A stretch of DNA of 64,000 bases from Rhyacophila brunnea (GCA_022495005.1 JAGYXB010000956.1:1-64000); one strand, 5' to 3'; positions 43,908 through 55,492 are shown, numbered from the stretch's first letter. Program-made: numbers and translations. The notes: generated by a model from the letters alone, not told the origin.

Positions 43908-44564
43908 GTCAAAATGGAGCTTTTATTGCATTTTCAAAGCATGATCCTGGACATTCCTTAAACGTTATAGATAATCCATTTACATAATTTTGAAGCCTTA
44001 TTATCCTTTATATTTATTATAAACATTTGATGACTGCATAAAGTATTTTTATTACATAAAATAGTATTCTTTTAAACCTCTCGCTCTAATGTTTTAGAAT
44101 ATAGTCATATTTAAGTAAGTCCATGTGAAGTGGTGTTAATTTTTTTTTATTTAATAATTTTTAAAAGCATTTATAAAACCATTAGTAAAATTTATGTCGA
44201 CATTATTATAGTGAAATATTTACAATTAAAAATTATATTGATAATCTCTGTGATCCCAAATTTGACAAGAATTAGGCATTTTATTATTCAAAAATGGGCA
44301 AGATTTACACATTTAAAGATAATTTTAAAGATATCGATTATAAGCTTTGTCTTTGACTATTCAAATTTAATAAACATTCTACGAATAATGTTTGCTTTAT
44401 AATAATTATTGACCTAAGAATATGGTAGTATGTTTTGAAATACGCCATTTCTATTGGCATTTCCCAGTGGCTAAGCTACAACATACGGCCGTAGCCATAA
44501 ATTGACAAACGATAAATAAAGTAGGGAGTAAGATCATTGTAACGCGCGTGTTTGAACATGTACC
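43908..44564 (+). repeat. 0.67-kb dispersed repeat, copy 2
   Basis: Partner of 8348-9016, same orientation, ending at the same gtttgaacatgtacc point. Differences are mostly single bases and small indels. The ORF at 44130-44402 is not conserved in the other copy and is dismissed. Confidence 0.8.
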
Positions 44565-45716
44565 GTTTAAAAAAAGGGTTGTCTATTACTAAATTATGGA
44601 GAGACTAATTTTATTTAAATATTAGTATAGATTGATTAATTGACAGTCTGCCGGCCATAGAGATATAGATGGTAGGTATGCTTTTTGGATATATTTTTCA
44701 TTTTATCTGCCCATCAGCATATGAATAATAAAAGCCACAGTGTTGCTGAGTCACTACTATAATAATAATATTAAAGTAGCAAGAAATGAAGTCGACACCA
44801 GAAAAATCCATGTCCCAAGCATAAATACTAAATCTATAATGCCTCCAGGGTTTTGATTTTAGCCCAGGGCCTGCAGCAAGTTAGACCTATATGTAGTTTT
44901 AACTAGCACTTCGCTTTGGCATGCTGCCAAATTAATAAATTTATTAATGCTTCTATTTTTATGGAAATGTGAATGCATTGCCTGCATCCAAATAATAATT
45001 GCAGCGAAAAAATGAACACAATAATTTTCTTTTGAAACTATTACCGCCCGAGGGTATCGTTAGATTGTAATATTAAAGTAGGTAATCAGATAGCCACAAA
45101 AATTTAAATTATCCTATTAAACGTAGATAGATATTTGTTTATTTATTCGTAATGTTTGTTCATTCTGATTTGATAAGTTATAACTTTCATATTGTTTCGA
45201 TTAATATATAACACTAATTAGTTTTATTTCAGAGCATTTATTTTTATATCAATAACAAAATAATATACCGGATATTGTATTAACGAGTACCTACCTATGT
45301 CTAGATTTTTATGTTTTCAAAAATCGAATTTTGAAATGGACATTATCTTTTTTGTGAGACGTTATATACCCGAATACTTTATTTGGGTGTAGGTACAATA
45401 TTTTTATAGCATAAACGTATGATGCAGAAGTACATAAATATATACAATAACTACATCTCTGTAAAAGCTTTACATACAAGATAATATGTACATTAAGTCA
45501 CCAATATATTATATATAGTAAGCAGGTACCTTAGAAATAAAATGACCTATAGCCAAGAGCCTCGGTTTGACAGGGGTATTGAAAAATATTAAATATTATA
45601 AATAGCATACATTTGATTTGCCAGAGCAGATCTACAATATTTTAGTATTTAAATCGTCGTTGTATTTCACAGATGCTGCAGTTTTAATAGAGATTAATGA
45701 GACAGGAGACGATTTA
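44565..45716. other. AT-rich DNA without recognised feature
   Basis: Nothing supported. Confidence 0.45.
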
Positions 45717-45981
45717 CAATTCGTCAGCTGAATGCAGAACTATTCTAACTCACATTTGAAATTTTTGAGGAGAGAGTTTTTTGAAACAGCCTACTTCAGT
45801 TATTTATTATTCATATGGGCATGTGTATGCACCATTTTTTTCATCAATAATCCTATTAAAATATGATGCATCCATTTATACATAAAGATAATAAATAATT
45901 TCAGTAAGTTGTTTCAAAAAACTGTCTCCTCAAAAATTTCAAATTTAAGTTAGAATAGTTCTGCATTCAGCTGACGAATTG
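45717..45981. repeat. 265-bp near-perfect palindrome
   Basis: Left arm from caattcgtcagctgaatgca and right arm ending tgcattcagctgacgaattg pair over about 105-115 bases each with few mismatches (shared gaactattctaact, gaaatttttgaggaga and gttttttgaaac blocks) around a short at-rich loop near 45845. It looks like a foldback MITE or an inverted duplication. No target duplication evident. Confidence 0.85.
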
Positions 45982-46737
45982 CAACGGGAAATGGATGCAC
46001 CTTTATTGCTTATTTGCGTACCCATGTAATATTATCTGAAAGTCAAGAAAGGCATACAAACAGAATTGTTTCTTTCAAAAATGTATTTGCATAACGCAAT
46101 AAATGTGGCTTTCGATATTATAATAATACAACTGCAATAAAGCCTTCTTCGGGGATGTAAAGATGAGAAAAATGCTACATATTAATAATGTATTATCTTC
46201 CAACAGAATATTCGAAGCAATATAAGTTATTATGTAGCTACATGGACGTTAGATTTTAATATTTTATGTACACGCTTAGATTAACAGGATCATGGTTATA
46301 TCTACCGATATACTGTTATGCATCACTTGTCATCGTTAGTCATTCATTTACAAAACAATTATAATATCTAGAATCATGTATCAGTACTCAAAATGTCACC
46401 AGCTTAGAAGTTAGTTGAAGAAGTGTTATCACACTGGCAAACAAATGCCACACCACGGAACACAAAAATTTGTGGAAAGTGCGTTATCTACTGAGTGTGG
46501 TTGTAAGAATGTGTGTTCATGAGTGTCGAGAAATATGAGATAAACTTAAACACGGCGTGTTAAAGAATATTATGTGATTTTAAATATTATGTCGGTTTAA
46601 TATTATATGCATTAAAGTTTGTCACGAAAACGATACATCCATTCAATATTGGTAATATTTGACAATATTCGGGGGGCTTAAAATGTTAAACATTATAAAT
46701 TATTGTCAGTATTTTTAAAAATATTATTTATAGAGTA
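45982..46737. other. AT-rich DNA without recognised feature
   Basis: Nothing supported. Confidence 0.45.
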
Positions 46738-46974
46738 ATTGATGAGGTTTTAGGACGAGCCAATAAGGTAAGAGAAATTGTCACTACTATTAAGCGCAGA
46801 GAAACTATACTTTGGCCATATTTTCAGCAATGATAAGTATGATTTATTCCAGCTCATAATGCAGGGGAAGGAAGAGGGCAGCTGAAGCGTAAGGAAACTA
46901 TTTTTTTTTGGCTACGCAACTTCCGTATGTACTTATGTGGATCAATGTCAAATGCGTTGGGGATCTGATACGAT
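46738..46974 (+). pseudogene. RTE-type LINE remnant, upstream half
   Basis: Reads DEVLGRANKVREIVTTIKRR at 46741-46800, then after frameshifts FFWLRNFRMYL, matching EEVLRRxxKxREIxxTIKRR..SWLRNxRxWF of related elements. A SINE interrupts it after the duplicated ctgatacgat. Confidence 0.7.
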
Positions 46975-47218
46975 TTTTTTTTCGACCATTGTCCGATCCT
47001 AATAGGATCATATGGGCCTCCACAGAGTAGAGGTTTGTATTAACAGATTTTGTTTTTACGAGAAATGGATGTCAGCCACTTGCTCAACCTATCAGGTCCA
47101 TACCCTGACTCACACACAAATTGAAAAACAATATGTGTACTTGCCAGACCCAGGATTCGAACCTGGGACCCACGGCGTGATAGTCCAACGCTTAAGCCGT
47201 GCGGCCACCGTGGGTATA
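46975..47218 (-). mobile_element. tRNA-derived SINE, minus strand, in LINE
   Basis: Complete minus-strand copy: poly(A) (ttttttttt on plus at the left edge), the ggatcggacaatggtcga tail, core, and head with perfect Box B (ggattcgaacc on plus, 47153-47163). A 10-base target duplication ctgatacgat lies at 46965-46974 and 47219-47228. It is the best-preserved copy for a consensus. Confidence 0.93.
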
Positions 47219-47310
47219 CTGATACGATTAGCCCAGGATATAGTGGTATACTGTAAGTTAGTCGCCAATATTCAATAGAAGATAGCACCAAAAAGAAGAA
47301 GAAGGCTTTG
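47219..47310 (+). pseudogene. RTE-type LINE remnant, downstream half
   Basis: Continues the interrupted LINE after the SINE; reads LIRLAQDIVVYCKLVANIQ at 47228-47275, like LxxLAxDRxxYRxLVANIQ, then an aaaaagaagaagaag end. Confidence 0.65.
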
Positions 47311-47766
47311 TATTTCTGGCGATTATCGGCTTGCCGCTCATTAAGTCATAAATAAAAACTGCCATCATATTCTTGGTTTATGGTGACCCGACTGGAATAA
47401 ACTCACCCTGTTTTACGGTACTCCTTTGTGTAATAATTAATACGAAATATAATTATTTCATTTTGGCGACCTTTTACGATGGCGCACCTCTATTCTGCAA
47501 CATTTCTCCAGTCGCCAACTGATTACGTACTCTCTACAGAAGGAGCCTACAATTTACATGGAAACCATTGCATTAAACATCGTGCACCGTAAACACGATA
47601 TAATGCGTCTGAGCGCGTGAAGTAATGAAATCAAAATACTAAAAAAGAGCGACTCATATTGTATGCATTTACTTATACATAATACATATTTGATGTGGTT
47701 GGACATAATATACCTCAGAACTATTCAATCACAGAACATCTTAGTTCCCTGTATTCAATATATTTT

Positions 47767-48074
47767 AGCCACAGAACAGATAATAAATAGAATACCGATT
47801 GGCTATATTCAATACGCCGCATATTGATGCAGGGCTTTGAATCTGTGAGTGTCCTACGAAAATGAAACACGCATTATGCACGTGCAATAGTGTGTGTAAT
47901 ACACCAACATTAAATGAGCGTAAGTGCATAAACCGAGAGCAGTTTTCAGTGTTAGACGTAAAACGTATTCTAAACATGTGTGTAAGTTTAACCCGGATTC
48001 TTCCTTACTCGAGTCGGTTACCTGCTATCGCCTTGCCCGTTATGTATTTCAGTTCCCATTATTTCTGAGTTCCC
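47767..48074 (-). repeat. 0.32-kb repeat, inverted partner of 30300-30618
   Basis: Reverse complement of 30300-30618 with a few percent differences and a small indel near 47974. ORFs on both strands are shared shadows. Confidence 0.8.
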
Positions 48075-48202
48075 TTATTTTAGCATTCCAACACTGCCAG
48101 GTACATCTTCAATCATTATTATATTATCTACATTTATATTAAACGACACTTTGTTGATGCATATTTCAAGATATTTCAATTTCAACCGAGCATAATCTTA
48201 AC

Positions 48203-48295
48203 AATATCACTGCTGACCTTTTAATTACCACATTTAAATAACACGTTAATTATATCAAATGGCCAACTGCCCCAAATGCGCCAGTCGCGGTGTTA
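48203..48295 (+). repeat. 93-bp dispersed repeat, copy 2
   Basis: Partner of 6828-6920, same orientation. Confidence 0.75.
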
Positions 48296-48787
48296 GTACA
48301 TTTTCAGGGATGAATCACTTTTAAAATCATGTTTCCAATAATATATTTCTGTGGTTTTCTCGACATTTAAATTCGCGCTTATAACGTTCAATATACTTTG
48401 TTTATTAACAACATTCGTTGAGTCCATGTAAATCGAATAAGGCCACATTGGTGTTCAACGATTATTATAGGGGGGGGAGATTAAAGCTCGATATAAAAAT
48501 GCATTGATTAATCAAATCCTTCACCCTAAAATAATACTGCACTGGGTGCATCATATTTTCAGTGGTAGGTAATATTTTTATTTTCAAATATCGAATCATT
48601 TGAGCTGTCAGAATAATTAACGTGAATGAAATTTATATTTTGTACAAACAAACAAACAAATATTGATTTTTATATATTAGATATGTAATTAATACACGAT
48701 GTTTATAATACTTTATGAATAGTATTTATATATGTTTCTTCTTCTTTTATATTCTAAGTAACTATTCATACTGAATGTTTATTTTTT
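48296..48787. other. AT-rich DNA without recognised feature
   Basis: Contains an 8-base G run (48471-48478) and a short aaac repeat (48645-48660). Nothing else. Confidence 0.45.
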
Positions 48788-48930
48788 ACGCCAACCATGA
48801 GTGGGTGGGAACGTGGGTTCCATGTTCGAACCCTGGGCCTGGAAAATGCACTTATTGTTTTTAAATTTATGTTTGAATCAGAGTATAGACATGATAGGTT
48901 GAGCAAGTAGTTAACATCCATTTTCCATCC
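48788..48930 (+). mobile_element. Diverged SINE
   Basis: Box B-like gttcgaaccctgggcctgg at 48823-48841, then body gaatcagagtatagac, ataggttgagcaagtagtta and acatccattt. Tail is missing. Old copy of the main family. Confidence 0.7.
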
Positions 48931-49992
48931 ATCCGTTTATATATTAGATTAGGACACCAAGTGACCTGCAAGGTCTAGCAAGGTGACTGGCCCTGCTAGT
49001 ATGATTTTAATGTGTACGGTGTATTTTCCGATATAATATTTATATCTTTATGTAAGCATTCCAATTTCAAAATGCATGACTTTATATCCGTTCATTGCAC
49101 CTATACATGATTTAAAAAAGACAAAAGAAGGTCGCAAATACTGTCACTTACATACTTATCCAGTATCCATTCATCTTATAGAAGATTACAAAAAAAAACA
49201 ATCGAATACCTACCTATTCCATCTTCTGTCACTTCCATACAGATTACATTTATATGACAATTTATTCTATTATGTCAAAAAGTATCATTTTAAAATCGTG
49301 TTTTTGTCAAATCTAAACCCTGATTGGGTGCCCTGGGATTTATTTTCTTTGTCTACTAATGATTCATTTTTGTTCAGTTTTTGACCAGTATTATTTATCT
49401 AGGAATTGCCATCTAACAAAAATGCGTATGAATTGTGGAAGCTAAATGTTGTTAACGTATTTAATAATAAATATAAATACCTATATTATAATATTCCACT
49501 TTTATGTAACATTAAAACCAAACATGAAATTTCTAGAATACCTACAAATTTTATTTTTCAGTAGAAAATCTCATGTAACACCACATTTGCTCTCGTAGAG
49601 AGTTATTCCGGGCAGCAGATATATTATTAAAATTTAAATTGATTTTAGTTTTGTAATATTCCATATGAATACCTATTTTTTTCGACTAGCTTTACCTTTA
49701 CCTACTTACCTATTTACCAGGCATTTCCAAGCACTAGATTTGATGATAATGTTTTTGCGTTATTTTGTTGGTATTATCTATTATTTTCACTTTCTGTTAT
49801 TTGAACCACTATTTTATTTCTGTGTTTTTAAAACAAAAAATACCGGTATTCAACATTTTTAAAACTGATATTTCCGTATCGAAGAATTACGGGATAATGG
49901 TTTTCAGAATAACAGATTGCAATCTTTAGCTGTCACTAAAGTTCACATGCTAATACGAATCGTGTCCGGAACTGACATACTGGATTATTTGT
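48931..49992. other. AT-rich DNA; accggtatt patch near 49840
   Basis: A 102-codon ORF at 49076-49384 is not recognised. The 49838-49890 patch resembles the accggtattt region at 37.8 kb. Confidence 0.4.
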
Positions 49993-50008
49993 TAGGTTAG
50001 GTTAGGAT
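49993..50008 (+). repeat. (TTAGG)3 tract
   Basis: Three ttagg units in a row. TTAGG is the usual insect telomere repeat, but three units can arise by chance. Confidence 0.4.
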
Positions 50009-50296
50009 TTCATTCTTGAATTCATGAATTTTGCCAAAATCAGCTATGAAAATTGAATAATCATATTGAATCTAATAAAATTGGAGACCATATGGTATAT
50101 GTGGCCATCTCTTTCCGATAAGAAATCTCACGGCGAACTGTGCCACGGTGAAATGTTTTACGTATAATTTACATGTAATCTATACGAATTGCCCCTCGGC
50201 CTATCCGTCGCTAAACTGCAGCATGTAGGTATATAACAATATCCAGACCATATACCTACTTCTTTGGGACGCCACGGAGGGTAAATATTCAAAGAC
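50009..50296. other. Unassigned DNA
   Basis: A 70-codon minus-strand ORF at 50158-50370 overlaps the MITE and is dismissed. Confidence 0.4.
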
Positions 50297-50304
50297 CACT
50301 GCCT

Positions 50305-50727
50305 CAGTGGCGAGGGGTGAAGGTAGGCTGTTAAGATTCGACATAAATAGTGCACACTAGACTTTGTCACTTATTTGTTTTCATTGAACCAAGAATACAA
50401 ATTGCAGATGTTGATGGTTACTTTTTTAAATTCAATTAAACCCTGCCTAAGCCAAACTATAATAGTTTAGGTATACTATGGGCGATCCGAACAAAAATAC
50501 TGCACATGGCATAATGCTAGATATTATGTTATAGATAAGTGAATATTTTTTTACTGTTATCTACAATAGCTTGGATTAGGCAGGTTTTAATTGGATTTTA
50601 AAAACTAACTAACACTATCTGTAAATTGTAGTCTTGGTTCAATAAACACAAAAAAGTATGACTGATAAAGTTTAGTGTGTATTATTTATGTCGGATATTA
50701 ACAGCCTACCTCCACCCTTCGCCACTG
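50305..50727. mobile_element. CAGTGGCGAAGGG-family hAT MITE, copy 3
   Basis: 423 bp, the shortest copy. Perfect 8-bp duplication cactgcct at 50297-50304 and 50728-50735. Ends cagtggcgaggggtgaagg and (inverted) cagtggcgaagggtggagg. An internal segment present in copies 1, 2 and 4 is missing. Confidence 0.92.
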
Positions 50728-50735
50728 CACTGCCT

Positions 50736-51613
50736 TATATAATAATACATACACGACAAATGATAATTTATCTTACCGACATTATGCAGTTATAGTAAGT
50801 ACCTACACAACTATTTAAAAAGTTGCAATGGCGATTTCTCACGACGCACGTAAGATTAAATTTATAAGATCGCAAACCGGAGACACAATTTGATCTAAAA
50901 GTAACAGTCGGTGGGTAGAATGCATGCATTATTATTTATCTATCCAGGCTAGTTCCATAGCATCTTATCCAATATGCTCATGTAACAATATCAGATGTAA
51001 GCCCGATATACAATATTTTATTCTCAAGTGGTCACGATTTAGTTTACGTGGACACTAAATTCGCATGTTATGGACACCGTTAGCGGTCTCGTTTTGCTCT
51101 ACTATATACGGCATTTCGAATAAACCATAAAATTTAACTCGGTAACCAACTCACTAATTGTTAATTAGCGCACGTAGGGAAGCATTTATTGTTTATCCGT
51201 GCAGTTCTCCCGGCGAAAAGTTTCTGAGCGGTAACAGGAAAAATGGAAATAAAGTCACCAGAAAATACATAATTATTGTAACTCACATGTTAACAACACC
51301 TTGTATCTGTGATACAATGTCAATGAATATACTATTATTATTAGTAATATAACAATAAACATAACATTAAATGGACGCATGTTGGATTTTTATGACAAAT
51401 TATATTTCGTTCAGCACGCGTCATTTGCACAATCCGCGCATCGCCTAGCCATGATCTTTTTTAGACCATGCCTCAACCCTTAACAAAAAAACCTAAAATA
51501 TTTTTTTAATAAAATATATTTACTTATTAATAAATATATATAAAATATATATGTTAGTATTTTCGGAAAATTATCGAGCGCTGAGTACCTACTATAATAA
51601 CTGATATTATTAT
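50736..51613. other. AT-rich DNA without recognised feature
   Basis: Nothing supported. Confidence 0.45.
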
Positions 51614-51621
51614 GTGAAACC

Positions 51622-52012
51622 CAGTGACGTCCCGTGGGGGTAGGCAGATTGAGTGTTGCTTGGGGGCGGCAGTTATTTGAAGGGTGACAAATAGAGGAGA
51701 ATCATTAGATATATGTAGAAACAGCTACCTAAAATTAGTAATAACGGAAATATCTTTCCATTAAAAAATCAACGCTTTGGTTGGAAACAAAATGTATTAA
51801 TTTAAATAAAACTGTAATTTTATTTTGTTTTCGGGTTCGCGATGTCTAGTTTACTTCCGTTATCCTTGGACGTTATGTCCTTTATGACCAGCAGACAGCG
51901 TGACACGTGCAGATTTCAGATACAACACATTTCTTAGATATTGGAGTCATGAAAGGATGATAAAAAATACTGCATAAAAAATGGGGTGCTATTTTGTCTA
52001 GGGACGTCACTG
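51622..52012 (-). mobile_element. CAGTGACGTCCC-family MITE, copy D
   Basis: 391 bp, reverse orientation. Ends cagtgacgtcccgtggg and tctagggacgtcactg. Flanking 8-mers gtgaaacc and gcgataga do not match convincingly, so the duplication has eroded or the copy was moved by rearrangement. Confidence 0.82.
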
Positions 52013-52059
52013 GCGATAGATATTCGTAGATGAATAATCACATCAGTGGTTATAGCTGC

Positions 52060-52260
52060 AGGTCTGGTGCCATGCGGGATGTGCGAAGTATAGTACGAGT
52101 GTCTGTGGAAGCAATAAGCCGCAGTAAGGTAGTAGGCTGGATAGCTGTGATCTTCTGAACTGGCTAAAAGGCAGGCAAAAGTACGTGACGATTACAGCTA
52201 AGGGAGGCCTTTATCCAGCAGTCGATGTAATGGATGGTGATGGAGATGATGAGATAAATT
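52060..52260 (+). pseudogene. Possible LINE 3' end
   Basis: Reads GGLYPAVDVMDGDGD at about 52202-52246 after a broken frame; a GLYPAVDVMM-type ending closes the ORF of some endonuclease-RT LINEs. Weak by itself. Confidence 0.4.
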
Positions 52261-52769
52261 AATTTTCATCTTTGCACTGTCTAATACGGCCAGGGAACAC
52301 GAACATAATGTGAAGTGGGTTGCCTTCTGGGTAAGGTTGTAACTAGGTTTAAATATCAAGTGTGAATAATATGGGAAAAACGTTTCAAATAATATGTTAT
52401 TTTCAATAGTTACATCGGCATCATAATACGCATTAAAGCTTCCTAGATTAACAAAACGCGCGTTCAATATTGTTAATATTTGAGAATACTCGGCGCGCTT
52501 TGTGTTTCTTAGGGTTTATGGCCTGGCGTTATATAGTAATAAATTTAACATATCTTCAAAATCTTGGTCCATGGTGACTGGCTATCTTATTTATTTCTTA
52601 TTAATCTGATTTATTTAATACGGCAGTATTATCCATTTACAAGCAGACATAGAAATATCAAAATTTATAGTATGTATGTAATTGCCTTCTATTCGACGCT
52701 TACGTTCTGCCAGTGCTACTTTACGTTACAAATCGTGACACCTTACGAAGGGTGAGAACAATCGTATAG

Positions 52770-53411
52770 TAAGTACACGCGCACGTTATTGCTCGATGGT
52801 TTTACGCTCATTCCAACATGTCTTAACGTGTGTACCATCTGGCTTGATGGTTTTTTGTTCAAGATCGAGCAAATTGGTCGATCCGAAAAAGATTCAAGGT
52901 CCGTAATTCTTGCTCGATGCAGTTTGAGTGAGGGAGTGAGGACTCAACTTCAATTTCAATTTTAATTTATTTTACATATTGTGGACATTACAAATTATAA
53001 GTTTAAGACGTTCACAACATGACATTTAGAAACAAAGAAATATTATTAAAACAGTATTATGTAATACTGTAATTATGCAATATTAAGTTATTTTACAGTA
53101 TAAATGTGTTAATACAAAAAAATATGAAGTATATAGGTACAAGGAAGTACACTGGATGAGATAAGCAGACCCTATTTTAAGAATTTATAAAATAACGTCC
53201 ACCTATACTCATTCTCACGTAAATGGAATATATCCGGCAAGGCTCGTGTGGCCTCGCTATCACTCGTGGTCGAAGTCGTGGCGGTGCGACGGTGGCCTCA
53301 CAGCGTCTCGTGTCGAGTTGCTTGACTGTGTGGACGCAACGACGAGCATGCTTCCTAGTCAACATGCTCGATCGAGTAAAACCGTCGAGCAAGAACGTGC
53401 GTGGGTACTAG
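52770..53411. mobile_element. Inverted-repeat element with TTGCTCGA motifs
   Basis: Left arm agtacacgcgcacgttattg then ctcgatggttttac, and the inverted right arm agtacccacgcacgttcttg then ctcgacggttttac, agree over about 40 bases. Extra ttgctcga / tcgagca motifs repeat at 52868, 52912 and 53368. A LINE 3' UTR piece sits inside (52945-53170). No clear duplication; superfamily unknown. Confidence 0.6.
52945..53170 (-). mobile_element. Jockey-like LINE 3' UTR fragment
   Basis: tattgtggacattacaaa, taagtttaagacgttcacaa and catgacattta match, in the same order, the 3' UTR of the minus-strand LINE at 35385-35435. No coding portion. Confidence 0.6.
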
Positions 53412-53504
53412 GCTGTATACTGAGCTTAGAAACAGATTTTGGGTGTACGTATGTGGTATGACTTCAAAAGTAACCTGGAGATAAGAGGGCGGAGTGTATA
53501 AGGA

Positions 53505-53600
53505 ATAACGCAAGAAGGCTGGCGAGCGACAGGGATTATTGGAGGCTTCATGTGGTGTTCATATGCTCCAACTAAAATGTGGACATGGTTAAAGAAGAAG
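53505..53600 (+). pseudogene. LINE C-terminal scrap
   Basis: Reads NNARRLASDRDYWRLHVVFI at about 53506-53565, like ARRLATDRDSxRRLV at 27 kb, then gtggacatggttaaagaaga. Only the last codons survive. Confidence 0.65.
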
Positions 53601-53611
53601 AAACAATTAAT

Positions 53612-53985
53612 ATCAATTAATAATTCTGAAAACACTCCCGATAAAATATAGCCAATAGAAAAAAATATTTTTCGAAAAAAGTAAGACACCCGGCAGGAAT
53701 CAAACCTGCGTCTCTTGGGTACCGCCCTGTGCATTACCACTATGCTACGACTACCATGCTTAATTGCAACAAATTTTAACTATTGATCTTTTTAATACCT
53801 GCTCATAAGCGCTTTCCAAATTTAGTTACGGTAGGCGATCTATTTTCGTATTCTAAAGTTCTTCTAAATTTTTACAATAGTATTGTAGTAATGCACACTG
53901 CGCAACACCAAAGAGACGCAGGTTCGATTCGTGTATATATTTTCTCATAAGTGTTTTCAGAATTATGTATGTTCAATAATTATTA
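53612..53985. repeat. Head-to-head pair of tRNA-like retroposons
   Basis: On the minus strand 53690-53757 has tagcatagtgg (Box A) and ggtttgattcc (Box B); on the plus strand 53888-53937 has taatgcacactg and ggttcgattcg with the same caaagagacgcagg phrase. Tails aattctgaaaacact (53622) and agtgttttcagaatt (53950) are inverted copies. So two copies of one tRNA-derived unit face each other. Neither forms a full acceptor stem. Confidence 0.6.
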
Positions 53986-54636
53986 GAATCGTACATTCTT
54001 AAATCTTGTAAATTATTCGTTGAATAAAAGAAATAGTTAATTAATATCAATTCAATTCAATCAGCAAAAATATTTAGTACAATTTCATAATGAAATGTTT
54101 TGATATCTGATAGAAGGTTAGCAAAGATTATTTCAAAATGACGTCATCAAACCGATTTGATTTCAAGTGCCAAGGGGGCCGTAAACTGCTGTAAATGTTA
54201 ACAGTCTATAATCGCCTACTTGGCGAGATGATACTTTGGAGGATGCTTTTTTTTAAGAAGAGTGAAGAGGTTTGCACGTTCACACGGCCCACTGTGATCC
54301 AATATAGTTACCTGGCTAGTACATTACTTGCAACATTCGCAATTCGCATACGGCGCAGTGTGCACTAAATATGTCAGCCTGATAGTTGCAACACCGATAC
54401 AGAATAATACCATAATAAAAGATGGCGGCGATAACAAAAAGGATGTATTTCACCTGTGGCTCGCAAATTCGTGATGTACGAATCCTTGTAATAAAGAATG
54501 TCCGGGCAACGCATTCTAGCTACGGACATTTAATTTATGACTACATTTAATTACCACATAATTAATATATCGTATAATATATTAATATTTATTGGAGTTA
54601 AAATAGATGATTGAGTTTTGCAGACTCATACTTAAT
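53986..54636. other. AT-rich DNA without recognised feature
   Basis: Nothing supported. Confidence 0.45.
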
Positions 54637-55341
54637 AATTACAAGATAAAAAGAATTTTTTATTTACAACGTTTTTAAATTTTCTGTTGAATCATATAAA
54701 CTTGACTTGACTAGCTTAAACCAATGCAATGACATTATTAATGGAGGACGCACTCAGTACAGTAGCTAGCAAGTAAATTCACACATAGCGACATTCGCAC
54801 GTGCATAGGTAGACGTGACGCAATATCCATTATGCGATATCACGCATCGGGAATTTATAGCAATATCACCTTTATTGTAATGGCGTTAGATTATGCCATT
54901 TGGCAGACCCGACAAAAAAGTGAGTGTCATTTTTTTTCCAGATGCTTCGTCCATATTAATGTCATTGGCTTAAACGATCAAAAAAATTTTTACTTGATAG
55001 AAATAATACTGAAATCTCATTTTGACATGTCATATTCAATTCCATAGTAACGCACGTATATATTAATAATTTAGTTGCTAGGACCCCAGACCCCTAGCAA
55101 CCAATTATGGTGTCGAAATAACTTTTCATACAAAACAGAATTAACTGAAAATGAATTCAATTCTACTTAAAGATGGCTAAAAGTATTTAAAAAAAAATGC
55201 ATTGGCATAGTGTTCTGATATATTCTAAAACTTTCAAATGTCTAGCTAGTCGGGAAGTTAGTTAAAAATTGATTGCAAGATTTGTACCGGACAAAGAACT
55301 ACCGGACAAATAAGAATACGAGCTAAGAAAAAAACCTTGTA
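54637..55341 (+). repeat. Family X, copy 2, with insertion
   Basis: Same order of blocks as copy 1, with the gactagcttaaacgatcaaa variant in the first third. A 246-bp element splits the gcttaaac word. The gttgctagg / cctagcaac region forms a small hairpin near 55074-55103. Confidence 0.82.
54722..54967. mobile_element. 246-bp MITE in family X
   Basis: Perfect 8-bp duplication gcttaaac at 54714-54721 and 54968-54975. Ends caatgcaatgacattattaa and (inverted) caatgacattaatatgg. Removing it restores the sequence found in the 58.2 and 62.7 kb copies. Size and duplication fit hAT-like MITEs; CAATG start. Confidence 0.85.
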
Positions 55342-55488
55342 ATAATAATAATAAAGTACGTTCGATAGCAAAACATATTAACTTAGTCATACAGAGTCTA
55401 CTAAAAGTTTCGTTAAGAAGTTGTTCACGCGTCGTGGGTGTTTCAATAATGTAGAGGTAGGTATTTTGTGCATCTCACAACTGAAGGC
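55342..55488. other. Unassigned DNA
   Basis: Nothing supported. Confidence 0.4.
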
Positions 55489-55492
55489 GTCC

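Noticed and set aside
49076..49384. 102-codon plus-strand ORF
   Set aside because: Low-complexity, Leu/Tyr-rich translation of AT-rich DNA; no homologous pattern.
49993..50008. Interstitial telomere
   Set aside because: Only three TTAGG units; insufficient for more than a minor note.
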